Shown here one piece after another: positions 40,692-49,744 of a DNA stretch of 64,000 bases (position 1 is its first letter; each line of letters begins with the position of its first letter). Below the pieces are notes generated by a model that saw only the letters and a program-made list of their open reading frames with translations, was not told where the DNA came from and did not search any database. Source of the stretch: Mycobacterium colombiense (GTDB lineage Bacteria; Actinomycetota; Actinomycetes; Mycobacteriales; Mycobacteriaceae). The stretch lies in contig NZ_MBEI01000079.1 in the NCBI RefSeq assembly GCF_001953985.1, positions 124,001 to 188,000 on the forward strand, written 5' to 3'. Made by a program: the position numbers and the translations under genes.

Positions 40692-42344
40692 GTGACCCCC
40701 GCTGACCTGGCTGAGCTGCTCAAAACCACCGCCGCCGCGGTGCTGGCCGAGCGCGGGCTGGATGCTGCCGCGCTGCCGCAGACGGTCACCGTGGAGCGTC
40801 CCCGCAATCCCGAGCACGGCGATTACGCCAGCAACCTGGCGCTGCAGCTGGGCAAAAAGGTCGGCGCCAACCCCCGCGAGCTGGCCGGATGGCTCGCCGA
40901 GGCGCTCGACCGGGCCGACGGCATCGCGTCGGCGGAGGTGGCCGGCCCCGGGTTCATCAACCTGCGCCTCGAGGCGTCGGCGCAAGCCGTCGTGGTCAAC
41001 AACGTCATCGACGCCGGCGACCGCTTCGGTCACTCCGACGCGCTGGCCGGCCACCACATCAACCTGGAGTTCGTGTCGGCCAACCCGACCGGGCCGATCC
41101 ACATCGGCGGCACCCGCTGGGCCGCCGTCGGCGACGCGCTGGGCCGGCTGCTGTCCACCCAGGGCGCCGACGTGGTGCGCGAATACTATTTCAACGACCA
41201 CGGCGCCCAGATCGATCGGTTCGCCAGCTCGCTGGTCGCCGCGGCCAAGGGCGAGCCCACCCCGGACGACGGCTACGCCGGCGCCTACATCAACGACATC
41301 GCCGCCCAGGTGTTGCAGAAGGCGCCCGACGCGCTGAGCCTGCCCGAGGCCGAGATGCGCGAGACCTTCCGCGAGATCGGTGTCGACCTGATGTTCACCC
41401 ACATCAAGGAGTCGTTGCACGAGTTCGGCACCGACTTCGACGTCTACACCCATGAAGACTCGATGCACACCAAGGGCCTTGTCGAGGAAGCCATCGGCAG
41501 GCTGCGCGAGACGGGCAACATTTACGAGAAGGACGGCGCAACGTGGTTGCGCACCAGCGCGTTTGGTGACGACAAGGACCGCGTCGTCATCAAGAGCGAC
41601 GGCAAGCCGGCCTACATCGCCGGTGACATCGCCTACTACCTGGACAAGCGGCAGCGCGGCTTCGAGCTGGCCATCTACATGCTGGGGGCCGACCACCACG
41701 GCTACATCGCGCGGCTCAAGGCCGTAGCGGCGGCGTTCGGCGACGACCCGGCCACCGTCGAAGTGCTGATCGGGCAGATGGTCAACCTGGTCCGCGAGGG
41801 CCAGCCGGTCCGGATGAGCAAGCGGGCCGGAACGGTGATCACGCTGGACGACCTCGTCGAGGCCATCGGTGTCGACGCCGCGCGCTACAGCCTGATCCGT
41901 TCTTCGGTGGACACCCCCATCGACATCGACCTCGCGCTGTGGTCCTCGGCGTCGAACGAAAACCCGGTCTATTACGTGCAATACGCGCATGCCCGGCTCT
42001 CGGCGCTGGCCCGCAACGCCGCCGAGCTCGCCCTGATCCCCGACACCGCGCACCTCGAACTGCTCAGCCACGACAAGGAGGGGACGCTGCTGCGCACCCT
42101 CGGCGAATTCCCGCGGGTGCTCAGCACGGCGGCGACGCTGCGCGAACCCCACCGGATATGCCGGTACCTGGAAGACCTCGCCGGCGACTACCACCGGTTC
42201 TACGACGCATGCCGAGTCTTGCCGCAGGGCGACGAGCAACCGACCGATCTGCACACCGCGCGCCTGGCGCTGTGCCAGGCGACCCGCCAGGTGATCGCCA
42301 ACGGCCTGGCGATACTGGGCGTCACCGCTCCGGAGCGAATGTGA
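40692..42344 (+). CDS. argS: Arginyl-tRNA synthetase ArgS
   Basis: A 550-residue class I synthetase, equal to the M. tuberculosis enzyme. It has an N-terminal ArgS domain, the HIGH motif as HIGG (137-140), the KMSKS-like motif RMSKRAG (near 374-380) and a C-terminal helical anticodon-binding domain. It attaches arginine to tRNA-Arg. The GTG at 40692 was chosen because it gives the conserved length. The stop overlaps the lysA start as GTGA. Confidence 0.97.
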   Translation: MTPADLAELLKTTAAAVLAERGLDAAALPQTVTVERPRNPEHGDYASNLALQLGKKVGANPRELAGWLAEALDRADGIASAEVAGPGFINLRLEASAQAVVVNNVIDAGDRFGHSDALAGHHINLEFVSANPTGPIHIGGTRWAAVGDALGRLLSTQGADVVREYYFNDHGAQIDRFASSLVAAAKGEPTPDDGYAGAYINDIAAQVLQKAPDALSLPEAEMRETFREIGVDLMFTHIKESLHEFGTDFDVYTHEDSMHTKGLVEEAIGRLRETGNIYEKDGATWLRTSAFGDDKDRVVIKSDGKPAYIAGDIAYYLDKRQRGFELAIYMLGADHHGYIARLKAVAAAFGDDPATVEVLIGQMVNLVREGQPVRMSKRAGTVITLDDLVEAIGVDAARYSLIRSSVDTPIDIDLALWSSASNENPVYYVQYAHARLSALARNAAELALIPDTAHLELLSHDKEGTLLRTLGEFPRVLSTAATLREPHRICRYLEDLAGDYHRFYDACRVLPQGDEQPTDLHTARLALCQATRQVIANGLAILGVTAPERM

Positions 42345-43759
42345 ACGTCCACCCCGCCGGTCCTCGGCACGCCGAAGAGACCCGCCACGCCGAAAGCCCG
42401 CTGCGGCCGCAATCCCCCGAGGAGCTGCTGCTGCTGGCTCCGAATGTGTGGCCGCGCAACGTCGCTCGTGATGAGGCCGGAGTCGCCAGCATCGGGGGCG
42501 TCACAGTGACCGACCTCGCCCAGGAGTACGGGACCCCGCTGTTCGTCATCGACGAGGACGACTTCCGGTCCCGCTGCCGCGAGATCGCGTCGGCCTTCGG
42601 CGGCGGTAAGAACGTGCACTATGCCGCGAAGGCGTTCCTGTGCAGCGAGATTGCGCGCTGGATCGACGAAGAAGGCCTGTCCCTCGACGTGTGCACCGGC
42701 GGCGAGCTGGCGGTCGCGCTGCACGCCAACTTCCCGCCCGAACGGATTACCTTCCACGGCAACAACAAATCCGTCGCCGAGCTGACGGCCGCGGTCAAAG
42801 CCGGTGTCGGCCATGTCGTGTTGGACTCGATGGTCGAGATCGAGCGCCTCGACGCGATCGCGGGGGAGGCGGGCATCGTCCAGGATGTCTTCGTCCGCCT
42901 CACCGTCGGTGTCGAGGCGCACACCCACGAGTTCATCTCCACCGCACACGAGGACCAGAAGTTCGGGTTGTCGTTGGCCAGCGGCGCGGCTCTGGACGCC
43001 GTCGGCAAGGTATTCGACGCCCGGCACCTGCGACTGGTGGGCCTGCACAGTCACATCGGTTCGCAGATCTTCGATGTCGCCGGCTTCGAACTCGCCGCAC
43101 GGCGGGTCATCGGTCTGCTACATCAGGCCGTCGAACGATTCGGTGTCGAGAAGACCGCGCAGATCTCCACCGTGGATCTGGGTGGCGGACTGGGCATCTC
43201 CTATCTCGCCGCCGATGATCCGCCGCCGATGGGCGAGCTGGCCGCCAAGCTGAGCGAGATCGTGCGCCACGAGTCGGCGGCCGTCGAGCTGCCGACCCCG
43301 CGACTGGTGGTCGAGCCGGGGCGGGCCATCGCCGGGCCGGGCACCATCACGCTCTACGAGGTGGGCACCGTCAAGGATGTCGACGTGAGCGCCACCGCGC
43401 ACCGGCGCTACGTCAGCGTCGACGGCGGCATGAGCGACAACATCCGCACCGCGCTCTACGACGCGCAGTACGACGCCCGGCTGGTCTCGCGGCTCAGCGA
43501 TGCCCCGGCCGAGCTGGCCCGTGTCGTCGGAAAGCATTGCGAGAGCGGCGATATCGTGGTGCGCGACACCTGGGTGCCTGGAGACATACGACCGGGTGAC
43601 CTGATCGGGGTCGCCGCCACCGGTGCCTACTGTTATTCATTGTCGAGTCGTTACAACATGATCTGCCGCCCCGCCGTCGTCGCGGTGCGCGACGGGCGCG
43701 CCCGTCTGCTCCTGCGTCGTGAGACGGTCGACGATCTGTTGAGTCTGGAAGTGAGGTGA
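42341..43759 (+). CDS. lysA: Diaminopimelate decarboxylase LysA
   Basis: A 472-residue PLP enzyme that makes lysine from meso-diaminopimelate. The PLP Lys is Lys97 in VHYAAKAF. Further signatures are LHSHIGSQIFD, DLGGGLGISY, VEPGRAIAGPG and the CESGD active-site Cys from the partner subunit. The GTG overlaps the argS stop; this start is longer than in M. tuberculosis (447 residues), and the extra N terminus precedes EELLLLAPNVWPRN. The gene ends 3 bases before hom. Confidence 0.95.
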   Translation: MNVHPAGPRHAEETRHAESPLRPQSPEELLLLAPNVWPRNVARDEAGVASIGGVTVTDLAQEYGTPLFVIDEDDFRSRCREIASAFGGGKNVHYAAKAFLCSEIARWIDEEGLSLDVCTGGELAVALHANFPPERITFHGNNKSVAELTAAVKAGVGHVVLDSMVEIERLDAIAGEAGIVQDVFVRLTVGVEAHTHEFISTAHEDQKFGLSLASGAALDAVGKVFDARHLRLVGLHSHIGSQIFDVAGFELAARRVIGLLHQAVERFGVEKTAQISTVDLGGGLGISYLAADDPPPMGELAAKLSEIVRHESAAVELPTPRLVVEPGRAIAGPGTITLYEVGTVKDVDVSATAHRRYVSVDGGMSDNIRTALYDAQYDARLVSRLSDAPAELARVVGKHCESGDIVVRDTWVPGDIRPGDLIGVAATGAYCYSLSSRYNMICRPAVVAVRDGRARLLLRRETVDDLLSLEVR

Positions 43760-43762
43760 ACT

Positions 43763-45085
43763 GTGCCCCGTGACGAAAAGCCGGTGGGTGTAGCGGTACT
43801 CGGGTTGGGCAACGTCGGCAGCGAGGTTGTCCGAATCATCGAGGACAGCGCTGATGACCTCGCCGCTCGTGTCGGCGCACCCGTGGTGTTGCGCGGCGTC
43901 GGAGTGCGCCGCGTCGCGGCGGACCGCGGTGTCGCCGTCGAGCTGCTCACCGACGACATCGAAGCGCTCGCCGCCCGCGACGACGTCGACATCGTCGTGG
44001 AACTGATGGGGCCGGTGGAGCCATCCCGCAAGGCCATCCTGTGCGCCCTCGAGCACGGCAAATCGGTCGTCACGGCGAACAAGGCGCTGTTGGCCACCTC
44101 CACCGGCGAGCTGGCGCAGGCCGCCGAAAGTGCGCATGTCGACCTGTATTTCGAGGCGGCCGTCGCGGGCGCGATTCCGGTCATCCGTCCGCTGACGCAG
44201 TCGCTGGCCGGCGACACGGTGTTGCGCGTCGCCGGGATCGTCAACGGCACCACCAACTACATCTTGTCGGCGATGGACAGCACCGGCGCCGACTACGACA
44301 CCGCGCTGGCCGAGGCCAGCGCGCTCGGTTACGCCGAGGCCGACCCGACCGCCGACGTCGAGGGCTACGACGCCGCGGCCAAGGCGGCGATCCTGGCGTC
44401 CATCGCCTTCCACACCCGGGTGACCGCAGACGACGTCTACCGCGAGGGCATCACCAAAATCACCCCGGCCGACTTCGAATCGGCCCGGGCCCTGGGGTGC
44501 ACCATCAAGCTGCTGTCCATGTGCGAGCGCATCAAAACCGATGGCCAGGAGCGGGTTTCGGCGCGCGTCTATCCCGCACTTGTACCATTGTCCCACCCAC
44601 TGGCCACGGTCAACGGCGCCTTCAACGCGGTGGTGGTCGAGGCCAAGGCCTCTGGCCGGCTGATGTTCTACGGCCAGGGCGCCGGCGGCGCGCCGACCGC
44701 GTCGGCGGTGGCCGGTGACATGGTGATGGCCGCGCGCAACCGGGTGCTGGGCAGCCGCGGGCCGAAGGAATCCAAGTACGCCCAACTACCCATTGCCCCA
44801 ATGGGTTTCATCTCCACTCGCTACTACGTCAGCATGAACGTCGCCGACAAGCCCGGCGTGCTGTCCTCGGTGGCGGCCGAATTCGCCACGCGCGAGGTCA
44901 GCATCGCCGAGGTCCGTCAGGAAGGCGTCGTAGACGAAGACGGGCGACGGATCGGGGCCCGCATCGTCGTGGTCACCCACACCGCCACGGATGCCGCGCT
45001 GTCCGAAACCGTGGATGCGCTGGCCCATTTGGATGTCGTGCAGAGCGTCACCAGCGTGCTGCGACTGGAAGGGACCACGCTATGA
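43763..45085 (+). CDS. hom: Homoserine dehydrogenase Hom (ThrA)
   Basis: A 440-residue enzyme that reduces aspartate semialdehyde to homoserine. An N-terminal NAD(P)-binding motif GLGNVG (14-19) is followed by the catalytic domain with VNGTTNYILSAM and AEADPTADVEGYDAAAKAAI. A C-terminal ACT domain (about 355-440) probably allows threonine feedback. GAGGTG lies upstream of the GTG. Its stop overlaps the thrC start. Confidence 0.96.
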   Translation: MPRDEKPVGVAVLGLGNVGSEVVRIIEDSADDLAARVGAPVVLRGVGVRRVAADRGVAVELLTDDIEALAARDDVDIVVELMGPVEPSRKAILCALEHGKSVVTANKALLATSTGELAQAAESAHVDLYFEAAVAGAIPVIRPLTQSLAGDTVLRVAGIVNGTTNYILSAMDSTGADYDTALAEASALGYAEADPTADVEGYDAAAKAAILASIAFHTRVTADDVYREGITKITPADFESARALGCTIKLLSMCERIKTDGQERVSARVYPALVPLSHPLATVNGAFNAVVVEAKASGRLMFYGQGAGGAPTASAVAGDMVMAARNRVLGSRGPKESKYAQLPIAPMGFISTRYYVSMNVADKPGVLSSVAAEFATREVSIAEVRQEGVVDEDGRRIGARIVVVTHTATDAALSETVDALAHLDVVQSVTSVLRLEGTTL

Positions 45086-46164
45086 GCGCGCCGCGCACCG
45101 CCGTCCACAAGCCGTGGCCCGGTCTCATCGAGGCTTATCGGGATCGGTTGCCGGTGGGCGACAACTGGACCCCGGTCACCCTGCTCGAGGGCGGCACCCC
45201 GCTGATCGCGGCGGGCCGGATCTCGGAAAAGACCGGCTGCAGCGTTCATCTCAAGGTCGAGGGCCTCAATCCCACCGGCTCCTTCAAAGACCGCGGCATG
45301 ACGATGGCCGTCACCGATGCGCTGGCGCGTGGCCAGCAGGCGGTGCTGTGCGCGTCGACCGGAAACACCTCGGCGTCGGCGGCGGCCTACGCGGCGCGCG
45401 CCGGCATCACCTGCGCGGTGCTGATACCGCAGGGCAAGATCGCGATGGGCAAGCTGGCGCAGGCGGTCATGCACGGCGCCAAGATCATCCAGATCGATGG
45501 CAACTTCGACGACTGCCTGGAGCTGGCCCGCAAGATGGCCGCCGACTTTCCGACCATCGCGCTGGTCAACTCGGTCAACCCGGTGCGCATCGAGGGCCAG
45601 AAGACGGCCGCGTTCGAGATCGTCGACGCGCTCGGGACCGCGCCCGACGTGCACGCTCTGCCGGTCGGCAACGCGGGAAACATCACCGCGTACTGGAAGG
45701 GATACACCGAGTATCACCACGAGGGCCTGATCGAGAAGCTGCCGCGCATGCTGGGCACCCAGGCCGCCGGTGCGGCCCCGCTGGTGCACGGCGCGCCGGT
45801 CAAGAACCCGGAGACCATCGCGACCGCCATCCGCATCGGCGCGCCCGCGTCGTGGACGGCGGCCGTTGACGCGCAGCAGCAATCGAACGGCCGCTTCCTG
45901 GCCGCGACCGACGACGAGATCCTGGCCGCCTACCACCTGGTGGCGGAGTCGGAGGGCGTCTTCGTCGAACCCGCCTCGGCGGCCAGCATCGCGGGCCTGC
46001 TCAAGGCCATCGACGACGGCTGGGTGGCCCGCGGGTCGACCGTCGTGTGCACGGTGACCGGCAACGGCCTCAAGGACCCCGACACCGCGCTGCGGGACAT
46101 GCCGACGGTGACCCCGCTGCCGGTGGACCCGGTCCTCGTGGTCGAAAAGCTGGGGCTGGCCTAG
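45082..46164 (+). CDS. thrC: Threonine synthase ThrC
   Basis: A 360-residue PLP enzyme, identical in length to the M. tuberculosis protein. It converts phosphohomoserine to threonine. The PLP Lys is Lys69 in TGSFKDRGM, and VGNAGNITAYWKGY holds the phosphate-binding loop. The ATG overlaps the hom stop (ATGA). A 17-base fragment of the 57-bp repeat element follows directly after its TAG stop. Confidence 0.97.
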   Translation: MSAPRTAVHKPWPGLIEAYRDRLPVGDNWTPVTLLEGGTPLIAAGRISEKTGCSVHLKVEGLNPTGSFKDRGMTMAVTDALARGQQAVLCASTGNTSASAAAYAARAGITCAVLIPQGKIAMGKLAQAVMHGAKIIQIDGNFDDCLELARKMAADFPTIALVNSVNPVRIEGQKTAAFEIVDALGTAPDVHALPVGNAGNITAYWKGYTEYHHEGLIEKLPRMLGTQAAGAAPLVHGAPVKNPETIATAIRIGAPASWTAAVDAQQQSNGRFLAATDDEILAAYHLVAESEGVFVEPASAASIAGLLKAIDDGWVARGSTVVCTVTGNGLKDPDTALRDMPTVTPLPVDPVLVVEKLGLA

Positions 46165-46192
46165 TGGCGATCGCAAGCGCGGAAGGCTGTTG
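46165..46192. repeat. Short copy of the dispersed repeat between thrC and thrB
   Basis: GGCGATCGCAAGCGCGG at 46166-46182 matches the first 17 bases of the tandem repeat at 10481-10594, and in both places it follows a TAG stop codon with one base between. The hairpin half of the unit is missing. It separates thrC from thrB in the operon. Confidence 0.7.
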
Positions 46193-47137
46193 ATGACCCC
46201 GATGCTGCCCGCCGGGCTGGTGGCCAGCGCCGTGGTTTCGGCGTCCAGCGCCAATCTTGGCCCCGGCTTTGACAGCATCGGTCTGGCACTGAGCCTGTAC
46301 GACGAAATCATCGTCGAGACAACCGATTCCGGACTGGTCGTGCGGGTCGAGGGCGAAGGGGCGGGCCAGCTGCCGGTGGGTCCCGAACACCTGGTGGTGC
46401 GCGCACTGGAGTGCGGCTTGCGGGCAGTCGGGGTCCGCGCCCCGGGCCTGGTGGTGCGCTGCCGCAACGCCATCCCGCATTCGCGCGGCCTCGGCTCCTC
46501 GGCGGCGGCGGTGGTCGGCGGCCTGGCGGCCGCAAACGGCCTTGTCGCACAAACGGATTGGACGCCGCTCAGCGCAACCCAACTGATCCAGGTGTCCTCG
46601 GAGTTCGAGGGTCATCCCGACAACGCCGCGGCCGCCGTGTTGGGCGGCGCGGTCGTTTCGTGGGCCGACCGCACCGGCGATCGTCCCCAGTACGCGGCGG
46701 TGCCGCTGCGGCTACATCCCGATATCCACCTCTACTCTGCGATTCCCGAGGAACGCTCGCTCACCGCCGAGACCCGCGTGCTGCTGCCCGCGCAGGTCAG
46801 CCACGAGGACGCGCGCTTCAACGTCAGCCGCACCGCGTTGCTGGTGGTGGCGCTCACCGAACGCCCGGACCTGCTGATGGCGGCCACCGAAGACGTGCTG
46901 CACCAGCCGCAGCGCGCCCCGGCAATGCCGGCCTCGGCGGAATATTTGCGCCTCCTGCGACGTCATAACGTGGCAGCGACGCTTTCCGGGGCCGGACCAT
47001 CACTGATCGCGTTAACCACAGCGGCGGAGCTGCCCTCGGAAGTGGCGGAGTACGGCGAGGCCAACGGATTTGCCATCACCAAGATGGCCGCTGGCGAAGC
47101 AGTTCGCTGGAGTCCCGGAGTCACCGTCGTCGGTTGA
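46193..47137 (+). CDS. thrB: Homoserine kinase ThrB
   Basis: A 314-residue GHMP kinase that phosphorylates homoserine. SANLGPGFDSIGLALSLYD is the N-terminal motif, PHSRGLGSSAAAVVGGLAA the ATP-binding Gly/Ser motif, and ATLSGAGPSLIAL the third motif. The ATG at 46193 was chosen; the TTG just before is unlikely. It completes the hom-thrC-thrB set for threonine. Confidence 0.95.
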   Translation: MTPMLPAGLVASAVVSASSANLGPGFDSIGLALSLYDEIIVETTDSGLVVRVEGEGAGQLPVGPEHLVVRALECGLRAVGVRAPGLVVRCRNAIPHSRGLGSSAAAVVGGLAAANGLVAQTDWTPLSATQLIQVSSEFEGHPDNAAAAVLGGAVVSWADRTGDRPQYAAVPLRLHPDIHLYSAIPEERSLTAETRVLLPAQVSHEDARFNVSRTALLVVALTERPDLLMAATEDVLHQPQRAPAMPASAEYLRLLRRHNVAATLSGAGPSLIALTTAAELPSEVAEYGEANGFAITKMAAGEAVRWSPGVTVVG

Positions 47138-47404
47138 TCCACAGCGTGGCCGGAGGGTTTGCTTGCTTCCGGCAAGGATGGGAGCTATCCTCGGACGCGT
47201 CCAGCAATCGCAGCATCTGCATCTGCATCCATACTGCCTTGCCGCTAGGACACACCAATTCTTCTTGTGGACGAGGTTCGCCGTTTACTCCGCCGATCCA
47301 GGCGATCACCGTTGCAATGTCGATGATTGGGCGCACTCGGCAATTTGCCTGAATGCAACGAACCCTCCGTATGACCTGATCAGCGGGGGAAAGAAAGGAA
47401 ATCC
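47138..47404 (+). promoter_or_regulatory. Long rho leader region
   Basis: About 267 bases between thrB and rho with no gene I can support. It holds a small hairpin (CTTGC-TTCCG-GCAAG near 47160), a CATCTGCATCTGCATCC microrepeat and GAAAGAAAGGAAAT as ribosome binding site. A long leader before rho suggests attenuation of rho by its own product, as in E. coli; that is inference. Confidence 0.4.
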
Positions 47405-49258
47405 GTGACTGATACGGACCTGTTCACGGCTGGCGAAAACACTGACGCCAATCAACTCTCGAATGCCGTGACCACAGACACTCCAGACGCGAAACCCAAC
47501 GTCTCGGGTGGATCACTGTCCACGATGGTGCTGCCCGAGCTGCGCGCGCTGGCCAATCAAGTTGGCGTCAAAGGGACGTCGGGGATGCGTAAGAACGAAC
47601 TGATCGCCGCGATCAAGGAAGTCCGGGGGCAGGCCAACGGCGCTCCCGCCAATGGCACCAAGTCCGCTGTGGACAGCGGCAAGTCGGACACCAAGGACGG
47701 CACCAAGACCGACAACAGCACCGCGGACGCGCCGGCGGCCAAGGGCGACCAGAACGGTACGACCGAGGCGCCCCGCCGCGAACGACGCGGCGCTTCGCGC
47801 GAAGCGGGATCCGCAGCCCGCGGCAACGACGAGGCCGACCGCGAGAGCTCAGGCAGCCGTGAGGGCGCCGCTCCGGGTGAGTCCGACCGCCGCGAGAAGG
47901 CCAAGCAGGACAACCAGAATGACGACCGCGGCCAAGACGGCGGCGGCGACCAGGATCAGAACTCCGGCGGCCAGCAGGGCCGCGGCGGCTCGAACCAGCA
48001 GGACGACGACGGCGAGGGCCGTCAGGGCCGGCGGGGACGCCGCTTCCGTGACCGCCGCCGCCGGGGTGAGCGCTCCGGCGAGGGTGGCGACACCGAGCTG
48101 CGCGAGGACGATGTCGTCCAGCCGGTGGCCGGCATTCTTGACGTTCTCGACAATTACGCCTTCGTGCGCACCTCCGGCTACCTGGCCGGTCCGCACGACG
48201 TCTACGTGTCGATGAACATGGTGCGCAAGAACGGCCTTCGTCGCGGTGACGCGGTCACCGGCGCGGTCCGCGTGCCGAAGGAAGGCGAACAGCCCAACCA
48301 GCGGCAGAAGTTCAACCCGTTGGTGCGCCTGGACAGCGTCAACGGTGGCTCGGTCGAGGACGCCAAGAAGCGCCCCGATTTCTCCAAGCTGACGCCGCTG
48401 TACCCCAACCAGCGCCTTCGCCTGGAAACGACCAGCGACCGGCTGACCACCCGGGTCATCGACCTGATCATGCCGATCGGTAAGGGCCAGCGCGCGCTGA
48501 TCGTGTCGCCGCCCAAGGCCGGTAAGACGACGATCCTGCAGGACATCGCCAACGCGATCACCAGGAACAACCCGGAATGCCACCTCATGGTCGTGCTCGT
48601 CGACGAGCGGCCCGAGGAGGTCACCGACATGACCCGCTCGGTCAAGGGCGAGGTCATCGCCTCGACCTTCGACCGGCCGCCGTCAGACCACACTTCGGTC
48701 GCCGAACTGGCGATCGAGCGGGCCAAGCGGCTGGTTGAGCAGGGCAAGGACGTCGTCGTGCTGCTGGACTCGATCACCCGCCTCGGGCGCGCCTACAACA
48801 ACGCGTCGCCCGCCTCGGGCCGGATCCTGTCCGGTGGTGTCGACTCCACCGCGCTGTACCCGCCCAAGCGGTTCCTGGGCGCCGCCCGCAACATCGAGGA
48901 AGGCGGGTCGCTGACCATCATCGCCACCGCGATGGTCGAGACGGGGTCCACCGGCGACACGGTCATCTTCGAGGAGTTCAAGGGCACCGGTAATGCCGAG
49001 CTCAAGCTGGACCGCAAGATCTCCGAGCGACGCGTCTTCCCGGCGGTCGACGTGAACCCGTCGGGTACCCGTAAGGACGAGCTGCTGCTGTCGCCGGACG
49101 AGTTCGGCATCGTGCACAAGCTGCGCCGCGTGCTGTCGGGGCTGGACTCGCATCAGGCCATCGACCTGCTGATGTCGCAGCTGCGCAAGACGAAGAACAA
49201 TTACGAGTTCCTGGTCCAGGTGTCCAAGACGACACCCGGGGCGATGGACAACGACTAG
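47405..49258 (+). CDS. rho: Transcription termination factor Rho
   Basis: A 617-residue hexameric helicase. Residues 1-55 hold the Rho_N helix-extension-helix (LPELRALANQVGVKGTSG). About 70-225 is a long insertion rich in Gly, Asp, Asn, Arg and Gln, typical of actinobacterial Rho. The cold-shock-like RNA-binding domain follows (GILDVLDNYAFVRTSGYL), then the ATPase with PPKAGKTT near 370, the ERPEEVTDM and LLDSITRLGRAYN motifs and the Q-loop. The GTG at 47405 follows GAAAGGAAAT. It is a little longer than M. tuberculosis Rho (602). Confidence 0.97.
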   Translation: MTDTDLFTAGENTDANQLSNAVTTDTPDAKPNVSGGSLSTMVLPELRALANQVGVKGTSGMRKNELIAAIKEVRGQANGAPANGTKSAVDSGKSDTKDGTKTDNSTADAPAAKGDQNGTTEAPRRERRGASREAGSAARGNDEADRESSGSREGAAPGESDRREKAKQDNQNDDRGQDGGGDQDQNSGGQQGRGGSNQQDDDGEGRQGRRGRRFRDRRRRGERSGEGGDTELREDDVVQPVAGILDVLDNYAFVRTSGYLAGPHDVYVSMNMVRKNGLRRGDAVTGAVRVPKEGEQPNQRQKFNPLVRLDSVNGGSVEDAKKRPDFSKLTPLYPNQRLRLETTSDRLTTRVIDLIMPIGKGQRALIVSPPKAGKTTILQDIANAITRNNPECHLMVVLVDERPEEVTDMTRSVKGEVIASTFDRPPSDHTSVAELAIERAKRLVEQGKDVVVLLDSITRLGRAYNNASPASGRILSGGVDSTALYPPKRFLGAARNIEEGGSLTIIATAMVETGSTGDTVIFEEFKGTGNAELKLDRKISERRVFPAVDVNPSGTRKDELLLSPDEFGIVHKLRRVLSGLDSHQAIDLLMSQLRKTKNNYEFLVQVSKTTPGAMDND

Positions 49259-49286
49259 CCGGGAATGCGCGGGCGCAGCTCGCTGT

Positions 49287-49316
49287 TTGGGATGATGGTG
49301 GTTGACCTGGCATAAT
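49287..49316 (+). promoter_or_regulatory. Likely rpmE promoter
   Basis: TTGGGA at 49287-49292 and CATAAT at 49311-49316, 18 bases apart, resemble a sigma-A promoter. The transcript would start near 49323 and leave a leader of about 92 bases before rpmE. Confidence 0.45.
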
Positions 49317-49414
49317 CGGGGCTCGATTATCCGACAACCGCCTGAGGTTCGGAGTTCACGCCCGACCGTCCGAGTTTGGATGGGGGCGGGCGGCAAACGA
49401 TCGAAGAGGACATC

Positions 49415-49645
49415 ATGAAAGCTGACATTCACCCCGCCTACGGGGAGACCACGGTGCTCTGCGGGTGTGGCAACACCTTCCAGACGCGCAGCACCAAGGA
49501 CGGCGGACACATCGTCGTCGAGGTCTGCTCGCAGTGTCACCCCTTCTACACCGGCAAGCAGAAGATCCTCGACAGCGGCGGCCGCGTGGCCCGCTTCGAG
49601 AAGCGGTACGGCAAGCGCAACGCCGGCGCTGCTGCCGACAAATAG
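49415..49645 (+). CDS. rpmE: Ribosomal protein L31 (zinc-binding form)
   Basis: A 76-residue large-subunit ribosomal protein. The zinc-ribbon cysteines are Cys16, Cys18, Cys38 and Cys41 (LCGCGN, VCSQCHPFYTGKQK), so this is the C+ form. Zinc limitation usually switches to a C- paralogue elsewhere in the genome. The ATG follows GAAGAGGACATC. A longer upstream frame is not supported. Confidence 0.96.
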   Translation: MKADIHPAYGETTVLCGCGNTFQTRSTKDGGHIVVEVCSQCHPFYTGKQKILDSGGRVARFEKRYGKRNAGAAADK

Positions 49646-49744
49646 CTCGGTTCCCGACGCCCGAACTGTGCGCACCGTCGCACAGGCCGGGCGTCGGTTT
49701 GCGTTCGGCGTGATGACAGGCGAAGCGGGGCAGGAGGTGTGGCG

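Noticed and set aside
40308..42254. A 648-residue minus-strand open frame
   Set aside because: It runs across argS and the tRNA. The plus-strand argS has full family motifs, so the antisense frame is a shadow.
47134..47352. Small open frame in the rho leader
   Set aside because: It starts inside the thrB end and has no recognisable family or strong ribosome binding site. I treat it as part of the leader.
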